The position numbers and the translations under genes are program-made. From NCBI RefSeq assembly GCF_000422385.1, contig NZ_AULR01000012.1, positions 27,115-91,114 on the forward strand: a stretch of DNA of 64,000 nucleotides. The letters are read 5' to 3'. The stretch comes from Microbacterium indicum DSM 19969. Its GTDB lineage: Bacteria; Actinomycetota; Actinomycetes; Actinomycetales; Microbacteriaceae. The notes beneath the pieces were generated by a model, which worked only from the letters and a program-made list of their open reading frames with translations, ran no database searches and was not told the origin of the DNA. Below are positions 54,301 through 63,349 of the stretch, one piece after another; positions within the stretch are counted from its first letter, which is position 1; every line of letters starts with the position of its first letter.

Positions 54301-56424
54301 GTGAGTTCAGACGCACCTGTCGCGAAGAAGGCCCCCGCAGTCCGCACGCACCACGGAGACTCGTTCGAGGATCCCTACGAGTGGCTGCGCGACAAGGAGT
54401 CGCCCGAGGTCACGGCGCACCTCGAGGCCGAGAACGCCTACGCCGACGAGCGCCTCGCGCACCTCGGGCCGCTGCGCGATCGGATCTTCGAGGAGATCCG
54501 CGGCCGCGTCCGGGAGACCGACCTCTCGGTGCCCGTCCGCGAGGGCGACTGGTGGTACTACGGGCGCTCCGTGAAGGACAAGCAGTACGGCCTGCAGTGC
54601 CGCGCCCCGCTCGCGGGGCCCGACGACTGGACGCCGCCGAAACTCGACGCCGAGTCGCCCGTGCCCGGCGAGCAGATCCTCCTCGACGCCAACGTCGAAG
54701 CCGAGGGCCAGGAGTTCTTCTCGCTCGGCGCGTTCAGCGTCACGAAGGACGGCACGCGCCTCCTCTTCGGCGCCGACGTCACGGGCGACGAGCGCTACAC
54801 CGTGCGCGTGCGCGACATCGCGACGGGCGAGGCGCTGCCCGACGTGCTCGAGGGGATCGGATCCGGGGCGCAGTTCACCCCCGACGGCGCGTACATCGTG
54901 TACTCGACGGTCGACGACGCGTGGCGCCCCGACCGCGTGTGGCTGCACCGCGTGGGCGACGCGTCCCGCGAGCGCGACGTCGAGATCGCGCACGAGGAGG
55001 ACGAGGCGTTCTGGATGGGCGTCGGCTTCACGCGCAGCGACCGGTTCCTCGAGATCGCGTCGGGCTCCAACACGACGACCGAGGTCGACCTCATCGCGGT
55101 CTCCGACATCGACCGGCTCTACGCGGGCGACGAGGGCGTCGACTCGATCGGCGTCTTCTCGCGCGACGAGAAGGTCGAGTACTCCGTCGACCACGCGATC
55201 ATCGACGGGGCCGACTGGCTGTACGTCCTGCACAACCAGGACGCGCGCGACTTCGAGCTGATCCGCATGCCCCTCGGCGATCCGGACGCCGAGCCCGAGG
55301 TCGTCCTCCCCCACACCCCGGGCACGCGCCTCGAGGACGTCGACTGCTTCCGCGACTTCGCCGTCGTCGAGTACCGGTCAGGGGGGATCCCGCGCGTCGC
55401 GATCCTCGACTACCGGACGAACGAGCTGCGCGAGATCGCGTTCGACGAGCCCCTCTACTCGGCCGGCGCATCGGGGAACCCCGAGTGGGCGCCGCCGACG
55501 CTGCGCCTGAGCTACGGGTCCTTCACGACCCCCGGATCGGTGTACAGCTACGACGTCGGGTCCGAGAGGCTCACGCTCCTCAAGCGTGCGGCGATCCTCG
55601 GCGGGTACGACCCCGCCGACTACGGCCAGAAGCGGCTGTGGGTCCCCGCGGAGGACGGGACCGCGATCCCCGTCTCGCTCGTGTGGAAGCGGTCGTTCGG
55701 GGAGCCGGGAGGCGCGATCCGCCCCGTGCACCTCTACGGATACGGCGCGTACGAGCACTCGATCGATCCGGGCTTCTCGACCCCGCGGCTGTCGATGCTC
55801 GACCGCGGCGTGGTCTTCGCCGTCGCCCACGTGCGCGGGGGCGGCGAGATGGGCCGCGACTGGTACGAGGACGGCAAGCTCGAGAACAAGCGCAACAGCT
55901 TCACCGACTTCGTCGACGTCGCCCGGTTCCTCGAGGACGAGGGGTACACCGACGCGCAGCACGTCGTCGCCGAGGGCGGCTCGGCGGGCGGCCTGCTCAT
56001 GGGCGCCGTCGCGAACCTCGCGCCCGAGCGGTTCGCGGGGGTGCTCGCCGACGTGCCGTTCGTCGACGCGCTCACGACGATCCTGGATCCGTCCCTCCCC
56101 CTCACGGTCATCGAGTGGGAGGAGTGGGGCGATCCGCTCCACGACGCGTCGTTCTACCGGTACATGAAGTCGTACTCGCCGTACGAGAACGTGCGCGACG
56201 GGGCCCCGTACCCGCGGATCCTCGCGATGACGTCGCTCAACGACACGCGGGTCTACTACGTCGAGCCGGCGAAGTGGGTCCAGCGCCTGCGCGAGGCCGG
56301 CGCCGACGCCCTGCTCAAGACCGAGATGGTCGCGGGCCACGGAGGCGTCTCGGGCCGCTACAACGCGTGGCGCGAGCGCGCCTTCCAACTCGCCTGGATG
56401 CTCGACGTCCTGGGCCTCGACTAG
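54301..56424 (+). CDS. ptrB: Oligopeptidase B / S9 family prolyl oligopeptidase
   Basis: Serine peptidase cutting short peptides, usually after Arg or Lys. It has 707 residues: an N-terminal helix (HGDSFEDPYEWLRDKESPEV), a seven-bladed propeller (about 80-410), then the alpha/beta hydrolase with nucleophile VAEGGSAGGLLMGAVAN near residue 562, ILAMTSLNDTRVYY (catalytic Asp) and AGHGGVSGRYN (catalytic His). No signal peptide. GTG start with TAGCGT 7 bases upstream. A long perfect inverted repeat terminates it. Confidence 0.92.
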   Translation: MSSDAPVAKKAPAVRTHHGDSFEDPYEWLRDKESPEVTAHLEAENAYADERLAHLGPLRDRIFEEIRGRVRETDLSVPVREGDWWYYGRSVKDKQYGLQCRAPLAGPDDWTPPKLDAESPVPGEQILLDANVEAEGQEFFSLGAFSVTKDGTRLLFGADVTGDERYTVRVRDIATGEALPDVLEGIGSGAQFTPDGAYIVYSTVDDAWRPDRVWLHRVGDASRERDVEIAHEEDEAFWMGVGFTRSDRFLEIASGSNTTTEVDLIAVSDIDRLYAGDEGVDSIGVFSRDEKVEYSVDHAIIDGADWLYVLHNQDARDFELIRMPLGDPDAEPEVVLPHTPGTRLEDVDCFRDFAVVEYRSGGIPRVAILDYRTNELREIAFDEPLYSAGASGNPEWAPPTLRLSYGSFTTPGSVYSYDVGSERLTLLKRAAILGGYDPADYGQKRLWVPAEDGTAIPVSLVWKRSFGEPGGAIRPVHLYGYGAYEHSIDPGFSTPRLSMLDRGVVFAVAHVRGGGEMGRDWYEDGKLENKRNSFTDFVDVARFLEDEGYTDAQHVVAEGGSAGGLLMGAVANLAPERFAGVLADVPFVDALTTILDPSLPLTVIEWEEWGDPLHDASFYRYMKSYSPYENVRDGAPYPRILAMTSLNDTRVYYVEPAKWVQRLREAGADALLKTEMVAGHGGVSGRYNAWRERAFQLAWMLDVLGLD

Positions 56425-56430
56425 CCCAGT

Positions 56431-56489
56431 TCTCCATTTCTCCGTGTTTTCCCCACGCGAGGCGTGGGGAAAACACGGAGAAATGGAGA
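56431..56489. terminator. 28-bp perfect inverted repeat, bidirectional terminator
   Basis: Left arm 56431-56458 (begins TCTCCATTTCTCCGTG) pairs without mismatch with 56462-56489 around a 3-base loop. It holds TTTT and AAAA runs on either side, is markedly AT-richer than the neighbouring genes, and fills the gap between the convergent peptidase and phosphofructokinase genes. Confidence 0.75.
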
Positions 56490-56494
56490 GTTCG

Positions 56495-57523
56495 TCAGCC
56501 GAAGAGCGCCGAGGCTTCCTCGTAGCGGTGGGCCGGGACCTCGTTGAGCTCGCCGAGGGCGTCTTCGAACGAGACGCGCTCGATCTCGGTGCCCTTCATC
56601 GCGACCATCTTGCCCCAGGCGCCCTCGTAGACCATGTCGGCGGCGTGCAGCCCCAGGCGCGTCGCGAGGACGCGGTCGAAGCTCGACGGGGACCCGCCGC
56701 GCTGGATGTGGCCGAGCACCGTCGCGCGGGTCTCGATGCCCGTCGCGTGCTCGATCAGCGGCGCGAGGACCTCGCCGATGCCGCCGAGACGCGGGCGGTT
56801 GAACGCGTCGAGCCCGCGGTCGCTGTACGCCTCGTCCTGCCCCTCGAGCTTGAAGCCCTCGGCCACGACGACGAGCGGCGCGCGCCCGCGGTCGTTCGCC
56901 GCGAGGACCTGCTTCGTGATGTCGTCGAGCGTCAGCGGCACCTCGGGGATGCAGATGATGTGCGCGCCGGCGGCCATGCCGGAGTGCAGGGCGATCCAGC
57001 CAACGTGGCGGCCCATGACCTCGGCGACCATGCACCGCTGGTGCGAGTCGCCCGTCGTGCGGAGGCGGTCCATCGCATCGGTCGCGATGTTGACGGCGGT
57101 GTCGAAGCCGAACGAGTAGTCGGTCGCCCGCAGGTCGTTGTCGATCGTCTTCGGCACCCCGAGGACGGGGATCCCGTCGTTCCACAGCCGCTGCGCCGCC
57201 GCGAGCGTGCCCTCGCCGCCGATCGCGATGACGCCGTCGACCTTGTGACCCCACAGCGTCTTCTTGATGTTCTCGGCGCCGCCGCGGTCGCCCTCGTACG
57301 GGTTCGTCCGGCTCGTGCCGAGGATCGTGCCGCCGACCTTCGAGAGGCCCTTCACGTCGCCCGTCGTCAGCGGGAAGAAGTCGGCGTCGACGAGCCCCTT
57401 CCAGCCGTCGCGGATCCCCACGAAGTCGATGTCGTACTTGCGGCGTCCCTTGAGCACGGCGCCGCGGATGACGGCGTTGAGGCCCGGGCAGTCGCCGCCG
57501 GAGGTGAGGATCCCGATCTTCAT
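56495..57523 (-). CDS. pfkA: 6-phosphofructokinase (ATP-type)
   Basis: Phosphorylates fructose-6-phosphate in glycolysis. It has 342 residues, with ILTSGGDCPGLNAVIRG, GGTILGTSRTNPYEG, IAIGGEGTLAAAQRL and VPKTIDNDL (proton acceptor Asp), plus MGRHVGWIALHSGM. The decisive pair reads Gly in GGEGT and Lys in PKTIDND. Pyrophosphate enzymes carry Asp at the first place, so ATP is the likely donor, as in the streptomycete type. TAGTCT lies 6 bases before the ATG. Confidence 0.95.
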   Translation of the reverse strand: MKIGILTSGGDCPGLNAVIRGAVLKGRRKYDIDFVGIRDGWKGLVDADFFPLTTGDVKGLSKVGGTILGTSRTNPYEGDRGGAENIKKTLWGHKVDGVIAIGGEGTLAAAQRLWNDGIPVLGVPKTIDNDLRATDYSFGFDTAVNIATDAMDRLRTTGDSHQRCMVAEVMGRHVGWIALHSGMAAGAHIICIPEVPLTLDDITKQVLAANDRGRAPLVVVAEGFKLEGQDEAYSDRGLDAFNRPRLGGIGEVLAPLIEHATGIETRATVLGHIQRGGSPSSFDRVLATRLGLHAADMVYEGAWGKMVAMKGTEIERVSFEDALGELNEVPAHRYEEASALFG

Positions 57524-57577
57524 GCTCCGAGACTATTGGGTCGCGGGACCCGTGGGTCCCGGAGCATGTCGATCGGG

Positions 57578-59722
57578 TCAGTTCGCGAGCGCCTCGCGCA
57601 GCAGCGCCTTGAGCGCCGCGAGCTGCACGGGCTCGGCGTCGTCCTCGTTCAGCCGCTCGCCGTCGAGCGCCCGCGACGCGAGACCCTCCTTGGCGTCGAT
57701 GAGCTCGGCGATCTTCGTGTCGATCGTGTGCGCGCCGATGATGCGCCACGCCGTCACGGGCTCGTCCTGGCCGATGCGGTGCACGCGGTCGATCGCCTGC
57801 GTCTGCTCGGCCGAGGTCCAGCTCAGCTCGGCGAGGACGACGTTCGACGCCGCCTGCAGGTTGACGCCGACGCCGGCCGCGGTGAGCGAGCAGACGATGA
57901 TGCCGACCTCGGGATCCTCGTTGAACGCGTCGATCGCCTGCTGGCGGGCCGCCGCGGTCTGGTCGCCGCGGATCGCGACGGTCTTGACGCCCTCGTCCGC
58001 GAACACGCGCTCGGCGGTGTCCATGACGTCGATGTGCTTCGCGAAGAACACGACCTTGCCGACCGAGCGCTGCAGCTGGGCCGCGTAGTCGGCCGCGAGC
58101 TGAGCCTTGCCCTGGCCGATGCGGCGGACCATCGAGAACACGTTCTCGCCGGTCTCGCCCTGCGCGTTCGCTTCGTCGAGCTCGCCGCGGGCCACGAGGT
58201 CGACGATGTCCTCGTCGATCTCGCCCGGCTCGAGGCCCCGGTCGCCGCGCGCCGCGATGATCCGGTGGTAGCGCTCGGTGAGGCGTCGCGCGAGCTCCCG
58301 CTCGGCGCGCGCGATCGAGCGGCCGAACTCGTCGTCGAGCTGCACCGGCATGTCGGCGATGAGCTTGTCGGGCAGATCCTTCGCGACGTCCTTCTTGCGG
58401 CGGCGCACGATGCCGAGGTCGATGACGGCCTGGCGTGCCTCGGGGTAGAAGCCCTTGTCGGCGGGCGTGAGGCCCGTCGCGTCGAGCCGCTCCATGAGCT
58501 CGGGACCGGGCTTCGTGCCGTCGGTCCATCCGAGGAAGCGCCAGATCGCGTCGAAGTCCTCGACGTCGTTGATGAGCGGCGTTCCCGTCAGCGCGAGCAT
58601 GAGCGGATCGGCGCACCGCTCGCGCACGCGGGCCGCGAGGGCCAGCACGTTCTGCGAGCGCTGCGACGAGAGGTTCTTGATGAAGTGCGCCTCGTCGACG
58701 ACCATGCCCTTGAGGCCGATCTCGGCGAGCCAGCCCACGTGCCGGTCGAGGATCTCGTAGTTGACGATGAAGATGTCGGCGAAGGCGTCGACGTCGCCCC
58801 CGTCGCCCATGATCACGGTCGCGCGGCGCTGCGGCGTCCATCGCTCGACCTCGCGCGCCCAGTTCATCTTGACGACGTTCGGGACGACGACGAGAAGCGG
58901 GTACGCCTCGGCGACCGACGCCGCGAGGACCGACTGAGCGGTCTTGCCGAGGCCGGGCTCGTCGGCGAGGAGGAACTCGCGGTGGCCGTCGCGCACGGCC
59001 TCGAGGAAGCGGGACTGGTGCGGCATGACCTCGAGGCCCTTGGGCGAGACCCGGTCGAACTCGGGGACCTCGGGAAGCGGCATGACCGCGGATCCGCCGC
59101 CCGCGCCCTGCGCGAAGGCCTTGTAGAGCGGGCCCATGAGCTCCCAGCTGTCGAGGCGACGACGCGGGGCCGGCTCGGCCGGGGCGGGCGTCGCGTCGGG
59201 CGCGAGGAACGGGTTCGACTCGATGCGGAAGTCGACCTGCTCGGGGCGCACGGCACGCTCGGACACCATGACGGGCGTCGCGGCCTCGGCGACGACCGGC
59301 TTCGCGTCGTCGATCACGAGTTCCTCGGGCGGCAGCTCGGCGCCGGCCTCGAGCAGCCAGTCGCGGCGCATGCGCTTCGCGACGGGCGTCGTCGCGTGGT
59401 CGACCTCGAGCAGCTGGATGAGGCTCGTGTCGCGCGCGGCCGTCTTCGCGAGGATCGTCGCGACGCCGTCGAGCCGCTTGAGCAGCTCGGCGCGAGCGCT
59501 GTCGGTCACCTGGTCGTCGACCTTCACGCGGGCGCGCTCCTCGCGCACCAGGAAGGCGATGACCTGGAACTTGACCCTGTTGGTCGGGCCCAGCTTGTTC
59601 TTCTGCGCCTTCGCCTCGACCTCGCGCACCTTGCGGGCGAGGATCGGGATGATCGGCGCCTCGTCGTCGCGGCGGGACGACGAGGACTTCTTGCGCTGTC
59701 GCGCGGGTGCCGTGGTCGGCAT
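57578..59722 (-). CDS. SNF2-family DEAD/DEAH helicase
   Basis: ATP-dependent DNA or nucleoprotein remodeller, 714 residues. A basic, low-similarity N-terminus (about 1-210) is followed by the SNF2 core: Walker A LLADEPGLGKTAQS near residue 240, MVVDEAHFIKN (DEAH box), LALTGTPLIND, then the helicase C domain with FFAKHIDVMDTAERVF, VCSLTAAGVGVNLQAAS and DRVHRIGQDEPV. The pattern is closest to SMARCAL1/HepA-like proteins. Role in repair or replication is inferred. Start set at MPTTAPARQ. Confidence 0.88.
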   Translation of the reverse strand: MPTTAPARQRKKSSSSRRDDEAPIIPILARKVREVEAKAQKNKLGPTNRVKFQVIAFLVREERARVKVDDQVTDSARAELLKRLDGVATILAKTAARDTSLIQLLEVDHATTPVAKRMRRDWLLEAGAELPPEELVIDDAKPVVAEAATPVMVSERAVRPEQVDFRIESNPFLAPDATPAPAEPAPRRRLDSWELMGPLYKAFAQGAGGGSAVMPLPEVPEFDRVSPKGLEVMPHQSRFLEAVRDGHREFLLADEPGLGKTAQSVLAASVAEAYPLLVVVPNVVKMNWAREVERWTPQRRATVIMGDGGDVDAFADIFIVNYEILDRHVGWLAEIGLKGMVVDEAHFIKNLSSQRSQNVLALAARVRERCADPLMLALTGTPLINDVEDFDAIWRFLGWTDGTKPGPELMERLDATGLTPADKGFYPEARQAVIDLGIVRRRKKDVAKDLPDKLIADMPVQLDDEFGRSIARAERELARRLTERYHRIIAARGDRGLEPGEIDEDIVDLVARGELDEANAQGETGENVFSMVRRIGQGKAQLAADYAAQLQRSVGKVVFFAKHIDVMDTAERVFADEGVKTVAIRGDQTAAARQQAIDAFNEDPEVGIIVCSLTAAGVGVNLQAASNVVLAELSWTSAEQTQAIDRVHRIGQDEPVTAWRIIGAHTIDTKIAELIDAKEGLASRALDGERLNEDDAEPVQLAALKALLREALAN

Positions 59723-59901
59723 GCTCCTCCTGAGCGGGTTCCGCCGCCGGCATCGGAGCACGGCGGGCCGTGAAGATCGTGAACCGCGGGACGGAATCGA
59801 GGCGAATGATCGCTCACGCCTGAGAGGACCGGCGGGTCGCACCGCGGATGACGGGGCCAGTCTACGCCATCCGGATGGCCGCTCGAACGTACGATTGGGG
59901 C

Positions 59902-60618
59902 ATGGCAGCTGAGCTCACCGAGAAGTACGTCGCATCCACGATCGACCACGCGATCCTCAAGCCCGAACTCACGTGGGACGACGTCGACCGCGAGCTCGAC
60001 GTCGCCGCCGAGTGGGGCGTGTTCAGCGTGTGCGTGCGCCCGGGCGATGTGGCCCACGCGGTCGAGCGCCTCGCGGGGACCGGCGTCGCCGTCGGAACCG
60101 TCATCGGCTTCCCGCACGGCACCACGTCGACGGCCGCGAAGGCCGCCGAGCTGCGCCAGGCGAAGGCCGACGGCGCCGTCGAGTTCGACATGGTCGTGAA
60201 CATCGGGGCCCTGCGCGGCGGCGACGACGAGCGCGTCCTCGCCGACATCCGCGGGGTCGTCGCGGCGGCCGAGGGCTCCGTCACGAAGGTGATCCTCGAG
60301 ACGAGCCTCCTCGACGACGAGCAGATCGCGCGCGGCGCGCGGCTCACGGAGCAGGGCGGAGCGACGTTCGTCAAGACGTCGACGGGCTTCGCGGGAGGCG
60401 GCGCGACCGTCCCCCACGTCGAGCTCATGAAGGCCAACGTGACCACGACCCAGGTGAAGGCCTCGGGCGGCGTGCGCGGCCTCGAGGCGGCCGCCGCCAT
60501 GATCGCGGCGGGGGCGACCCGACTCGGCACGAGCGCGAGCGCGACGATCCTCGGCGAGCTCCGCGCGCGCGAGGCCGGCGAGGCGACGACGGGCGCCGAG
60601 GACTCCTCGAGCTACTGA
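59902..60618 (+). CDS. deoC: Deoxyribose-phosphate aldolase
   Basis: Cleaves 2-deoxyribose-5-phosphate to acetaldehyde and glyceraldehyde-3-phosphate in nucleoside catabolism. It has 238 residues, with STIDHAILKPELTWDDV, VVIGFPHGTT-type loop (GTVIGFPHGTTSTAAKAAEL), EFDMVVNIGAL, the Schiff-base lysine in FVKTSTGFAGGGA near residue 157, and VKASGGVRG. ATG 59902 was preferred to the earlier ones because TACGAT sits 6 bases upstream. Confidence 0.95.
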   Translation: MAAELTEKYVASTIDHAILKPELTWDDVDRELDVAAEWGVFSVCVRPGDVAHAVERLAGTGVAVGTVIGFPHGTTSTAAKAAELRQAKADGAVEFDMVVNIGALRGGDDERVLADIRGVVAAAEGSVTKVILETSLLDDEQIARGARLTEQGGATFVKTSTGFAGGGATVPHVELMKANVTTTQVKASGGVRGLEAAAAMIAAGATRLGTSASATILGELRAREAGEATTGAEDSSSY

Positions 60619-60621
60619 GCC

Positions 60622-61596
60622 CTACGGGGTGAGGGCGGCGCGGGCGGCGTCGACGTCGGCCGCGATCTGGGCCGTGAGCTTCTCGACGCCCTCGAAGGCG
60701 ACCATGCCGCGGATCCGCGACACGAACTCGACGTCGACCGTCTGCCCGTAGAGATCGAGGCCCGTGCGGTCGATGACGTGCGCCTCGACGACGCGCTCGG
60801 GCACGTCGTCGAACGTCGGGTTCGTGCCGACGGAGATCGCCGCGGGATAGCGGGCCCCCGATCCGAGCTCGCCGTCGCGCCGCCTGATCACGAGCCACCC
60901 GGCGTACACGCCGTCGGCCGGCACGAAGCCCGTCGCGTCGCGCGACAGGTTCGCGGTCGGGAAGCCCAGCTCGCGGCCGCGCCGCAGCCCGTGGACGACC
61001 TCGCCGCGCATGGCGTGCGGGTGGCCGAGGAGCTTCGCTGCGCGGTCGACGTCGCCCGCCGCGAGGAGCTCGCGGATCCAGGTCGACGAGACGCGCCGCC
61101 CCTCGCCGTCGCCCGACGGGACGCTCGCGACGTCGGCGACGACCTCGACCGAGAACCCGTGCCTCTCCCCCGCCGCGCGGAGGAACGCGACGTCGCCCGC
61201 GCCGCCGTTGCCGAACCGGAAGTCGGCGCCCACGAGGACCCGCGTCGTGCCGAGGGCGCGCACGAGGTAGTCCTCGACGAACTGCTCGGCGGGGACGGCG
61301 GCGAGCGCCTCGTCGAAGGCGAGCATGAGCGTCGCGTCGACGCCCGTCGCGGCGAGGAGATCGAGCTTCTGATCGACGCCCACGACGACCGGAGGGCAGT
61401 GCTCGGGCGCGATCGTGGCGAGCGGGTTGCGGTCGAAGGTCACGGCGACCGTGCGGGCGTGGCCCGTCGCGGCGTCGACGAGCGCGCGCTCGATGATCGC
61501 CCGGTGCCCCGCGTGGACGCCGTCGAACTTGCCGATCGCGACGACCGAGGGGCCGAAGCCCTCCGGCACCTCGTCGGCCGACCGGAAGACGATCAT
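60622..61596 (-). CDS. ribF: Bifunctional riboflavin kinase / FAD synthetase
   Basis: Makes FMN and FAD from riboflavin. It has 324 residues: an N-terminal adenylyltransferase (IGKFDGVHAGHRAIIERA near residue 22, FVEDYLVRALGTTRVLVGADFRFG, and SSTWIRELLAAGDV) and a C-terminal riboflavin kinase (HGLRRGRELGFPTANL, about 200, PADGVYAGW). Stop overlaps nothing; start overlaps the upstream membrane gene by 4 bases. Supplies flavin to the monooxygenases of this window. Confidence 0.96.
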   Translation of the reverse strand: MIVFRSADEVPEGFGPSVVAIGKFDGVHAGHRAIIERALVDAATGHARTVAVTFDRNPLATIAPEHCPPVVVGVDQKLDLLAATGVDATLMLAFDEALAAVPAEQFVEDYLVRALGTTRVLVGADFRFGNGGAGDVAFLRAAGERHGFSVEVVADVASVPSGDGEGRRVSSTWIRELLAAGDVDRAAKLLGHPHAMRGEVVHGLRRGRELGFPTANLSRDATGFVPADGVYAGWLVIRRRDGELGSGARYPAAISVGTNPTFDDVPERVVEAHVIDRTGLDLYGQTVDVEFVSRIRGMVAFEGVEKLTAQIAADVDAARAALTP

Positions 61597-62060
61597 GCGG
61601 GCTGCTCCGCCTGGGCGGCGCGCGGGTCGTGCTTCGTGAGCCACCAGATCCCGAGGAACGGCAGGACGAGCGGCACCCAGAAGTAGCCGTAGTGCCCGTC
61701 CTCGCCCGTTCCCCCGCCGTACCAGGACCACACGGCGTTGTCGGCGTGGAACAGCTCGGGGACGGCCCAGCTCAGCGTTCCGACGACGAGCACGCCCGTG
61801 AGCTCGATGATCACCGACACCCAGGCGATCCGGTACCAGACGACGCTCTTCGAGCAGAAGAGCGCGATCGTCGCGAGGATGTACACGACCGCGGCGAGGG
61901 CGCTCAGGAGATACGGCACGGGGGCCGCCGAGAAGTGCTCGGCGATCGAGACGAACGATCGCCCGGTCGCCGCGAGCGCCATGACGCCGTATGCGAAGAC
62001 GAGGACCGTGCCGATGCCGGTCATGCGGCGGGAGCGCGTGGGTGCGGGGGCGTCAGACAT
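61593..62060 (-). CDS. Conserved four-helix membrane protein
   Basis: A 155-residue integral membrane protein of unknown function with four hydrophobic segments (about 14-36, 48-70, 78-100, 127-145). A soluble loop with WSWYGGGTGEDGHYGYFWVP lies before the last helix. The start overlaps nothing; its stop overlaps ribF by 4 bases. I recognise it as a recurrent small gene between truB and ribF in this order, without known role. Confidence 0.75.
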   Translation of the reverse strand: MSDAPAPTRSRRMTGIGTVLVFAYGVMALAATGRSFVSIAEHFSAAPVPYLLSALAAVVYILATIALFCSKSVVWYRIAWVSVIIELTGVLVVGTLSWAVPELFHADNAVWSWYGGGTGEDGHYGYFWVPLVLPFLGIWWLTKHDPRAAQAEQPA

Positions 62061-62079
62061 AGCGCTCCGAGTTTATCCG

Positions 62080-62448
62080 TCAGGCGATCGGGGTCGTCCA
62101 GATCACGTCCATGCGGTAGACCATGACGGCGACCGCGAGCGCGAGGACGCCCATGACGACGACGCTCCACCTGCCGCGGTCGATGAACGCCCACGCGACG
62201 CCCGCGATCGGCAGGAGCGCCGCGGTGACGAGGTAGGTCCAGAACTCGAGGAGGCTGCCCGTCGGGTCGTTGCCGGCGAGGGGCGCGACGATCGCGATCA
62301 CGATCTGGGCGATGAGCAGCGCCTGCACGAGGAGCATGCCGATGACCGACACGTCGCCGGGGCGGCGCCCCACGAGGCCGAGGACGACGCAGACGACGCC
62401 CACGACCGCGGCGACGGCGATCTGGGTGATCGTGAACCAGAGGATCAT
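62080..62448 (-). CDS. Conserved small membrane protein
   Basis: A 122-residue integral membrane protein with four hydrophobic helices (about 5-26, 35-55, 68-88, 95-112), Arg-Arg near residue 28 and no catalytic motif. It overlaps truB by 4 bases (ATGA), so translated with it. Function unknown; partner of the preceding four-helix protein by position. Confidence 0.72.
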   Translation of the reverse strand: MILWFTITQIAVAAVVGVVCVVLGLVGRRPGDVSVIGMLLVQALLIAQIVIAIVAPLAGNDPTGSLLEFWTYLVTAALLPIAGVAWAFIDRGRWSVVVMGVLALAVAVMVYRMDVIWTTPIA

Positions 62449-63326
62449 CGCTTCGTTCCCGTCGGCATGTTCATGACGCTCTTGAGCTGCTCGCCTCGCG
62501 GCTCGACGATCCCGACGAGCTCGCCGTCAGGGCCCACCGCGGCGCGCGGCGCGTCGACCCCGTCCGGCAGAGGGATCCGCTTCCCGTGGCGCAGGTCGCG
62601 CGCAGAGTCGGCGTCGACGTCGAGGCGCCCGAGCACGCGCCCCGCGGCCTCGGCCGGCGTGAGGCGCGCGGCCTCCGCGAGGGCGTCGACGCCGGCGGCG
62701 CCGTCGACGGCGAAGCCGCCGACGCGGGTGCGGCGGAGGCGCGTGAGGTGGCCTCCCGTGCCGAGGGCCGCGCCGAGGTCGCGCGCGAGGGCCCGGATGT
62801 AGGTGCCCGAGGAGCAGTCGACGACGACGTCGAGGTCGACGAGGTCGCCCGCGCGGCGGGTCTCCCCGATCTCGAACCGCGAGATCACGACGTCGCGCGC
62901 CGCGAGCTCGACCTCCTCGCCCGCGCGAACGCGGTCGTATGCGCGGCGCCCGTCGACCTTGATGGCCGAGACCGAGCTCGGCACCTGCGAGATCGGGCCC
63001 GTGAGCGCGGCGACGCCCTCCGCGATCCGCTCGTCGGAGACGCCGGCCGCGCTCGAGCCGCCGTCGATCTCGCCGTCGGCGTCGTCCGTCGTCGACGTCT
63101 GCCCGAGCCGGATCGTGGCCTCGTAGGTCTTGTCGAGGCCGACGACATAGGTCAGAAGGCGCGTCGCCGCCTCGACGCCGACGACGAGGAGCCCCGTCGC
63201 CATGGGGTCGAGGGTGCCCGCGTGCCCGACCTTGCGCGTGCCGAGCGCCTTGCGGGTGCGCGAGACGACGTCGTGGCTCGTGAGGCCCTGAGGCTTGTCG
63301 ACGAGCAGGATCCCGGGTTCGACCAT
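62445..63326 (-). CDS. truB: tRNA pseudouridine(55) synthase TruB
   Basis: Makes pseudouridine 55 in the T loop of all tRNAs. It has 293 residues, with ILLVDKPQGLTSHDVV, the catalytic aspartate in KVGHAGTLDPMATGLLVV near residue 40, the tyrosine in TYEATIRLGQTSTTDD, and CSSGTYIRALARDLG. A C-terminal PUA-like extension is present. ATG 63326 has TAGGCT 7 bases upstream on the minus strand. Coupled to the small membrane gene downstream. Confidence 0.95.
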   Translation of the reverse strand: MVEPGILLVDKPQGLTSHDVVSRTRKALGTRKVGHAGTLDPMATGLLVVGVEAATRLLTYVVGLDKTYEATIRLGQTSTTDDADGEIDGGSSAAGVSDERIAEGVAALTGPISQVPSSVSAIKVDGRRAYDRVRAGEEVELAARDVVISRFEIGETRRAGDLVDLDVVVDCSSGTYIRALARDLGAALGTGGHLTRLRRTRVGGFAVDGAAGVDALAEAARLTPAEAAGRVLGRLDVDADSARDLRHGKRIPLPDGVDAPRAAVGPDGELVGIVEPRGEQLKSVMNMPTGTKR

Positions 63327-63333
63327 GCGCTCA

Positions 63334-63343
63334 AGCCTATTCT
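63334..63343. promoter_or_regulatory. Overlapping divergent -10 boxes of truB and the GNAT gene
   Basis: TAGGCT on minus (63339-63334) is 7 bases before truB, and TATTCT on plus (63338-63343) is 6 bases before the GNAT ATG. They share two bases. Confidence 0.5.
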
Positions 63344-63349
63344 GGGCCG

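Noticed and set aside
63330..63345. CAAGCCTATTCTGG resembling half of an iron box before truB/GNAT
   Set aside because: Only one half matches; the similarity is explained by the overlapping TAGGCT and TATTCT -10 boxes.
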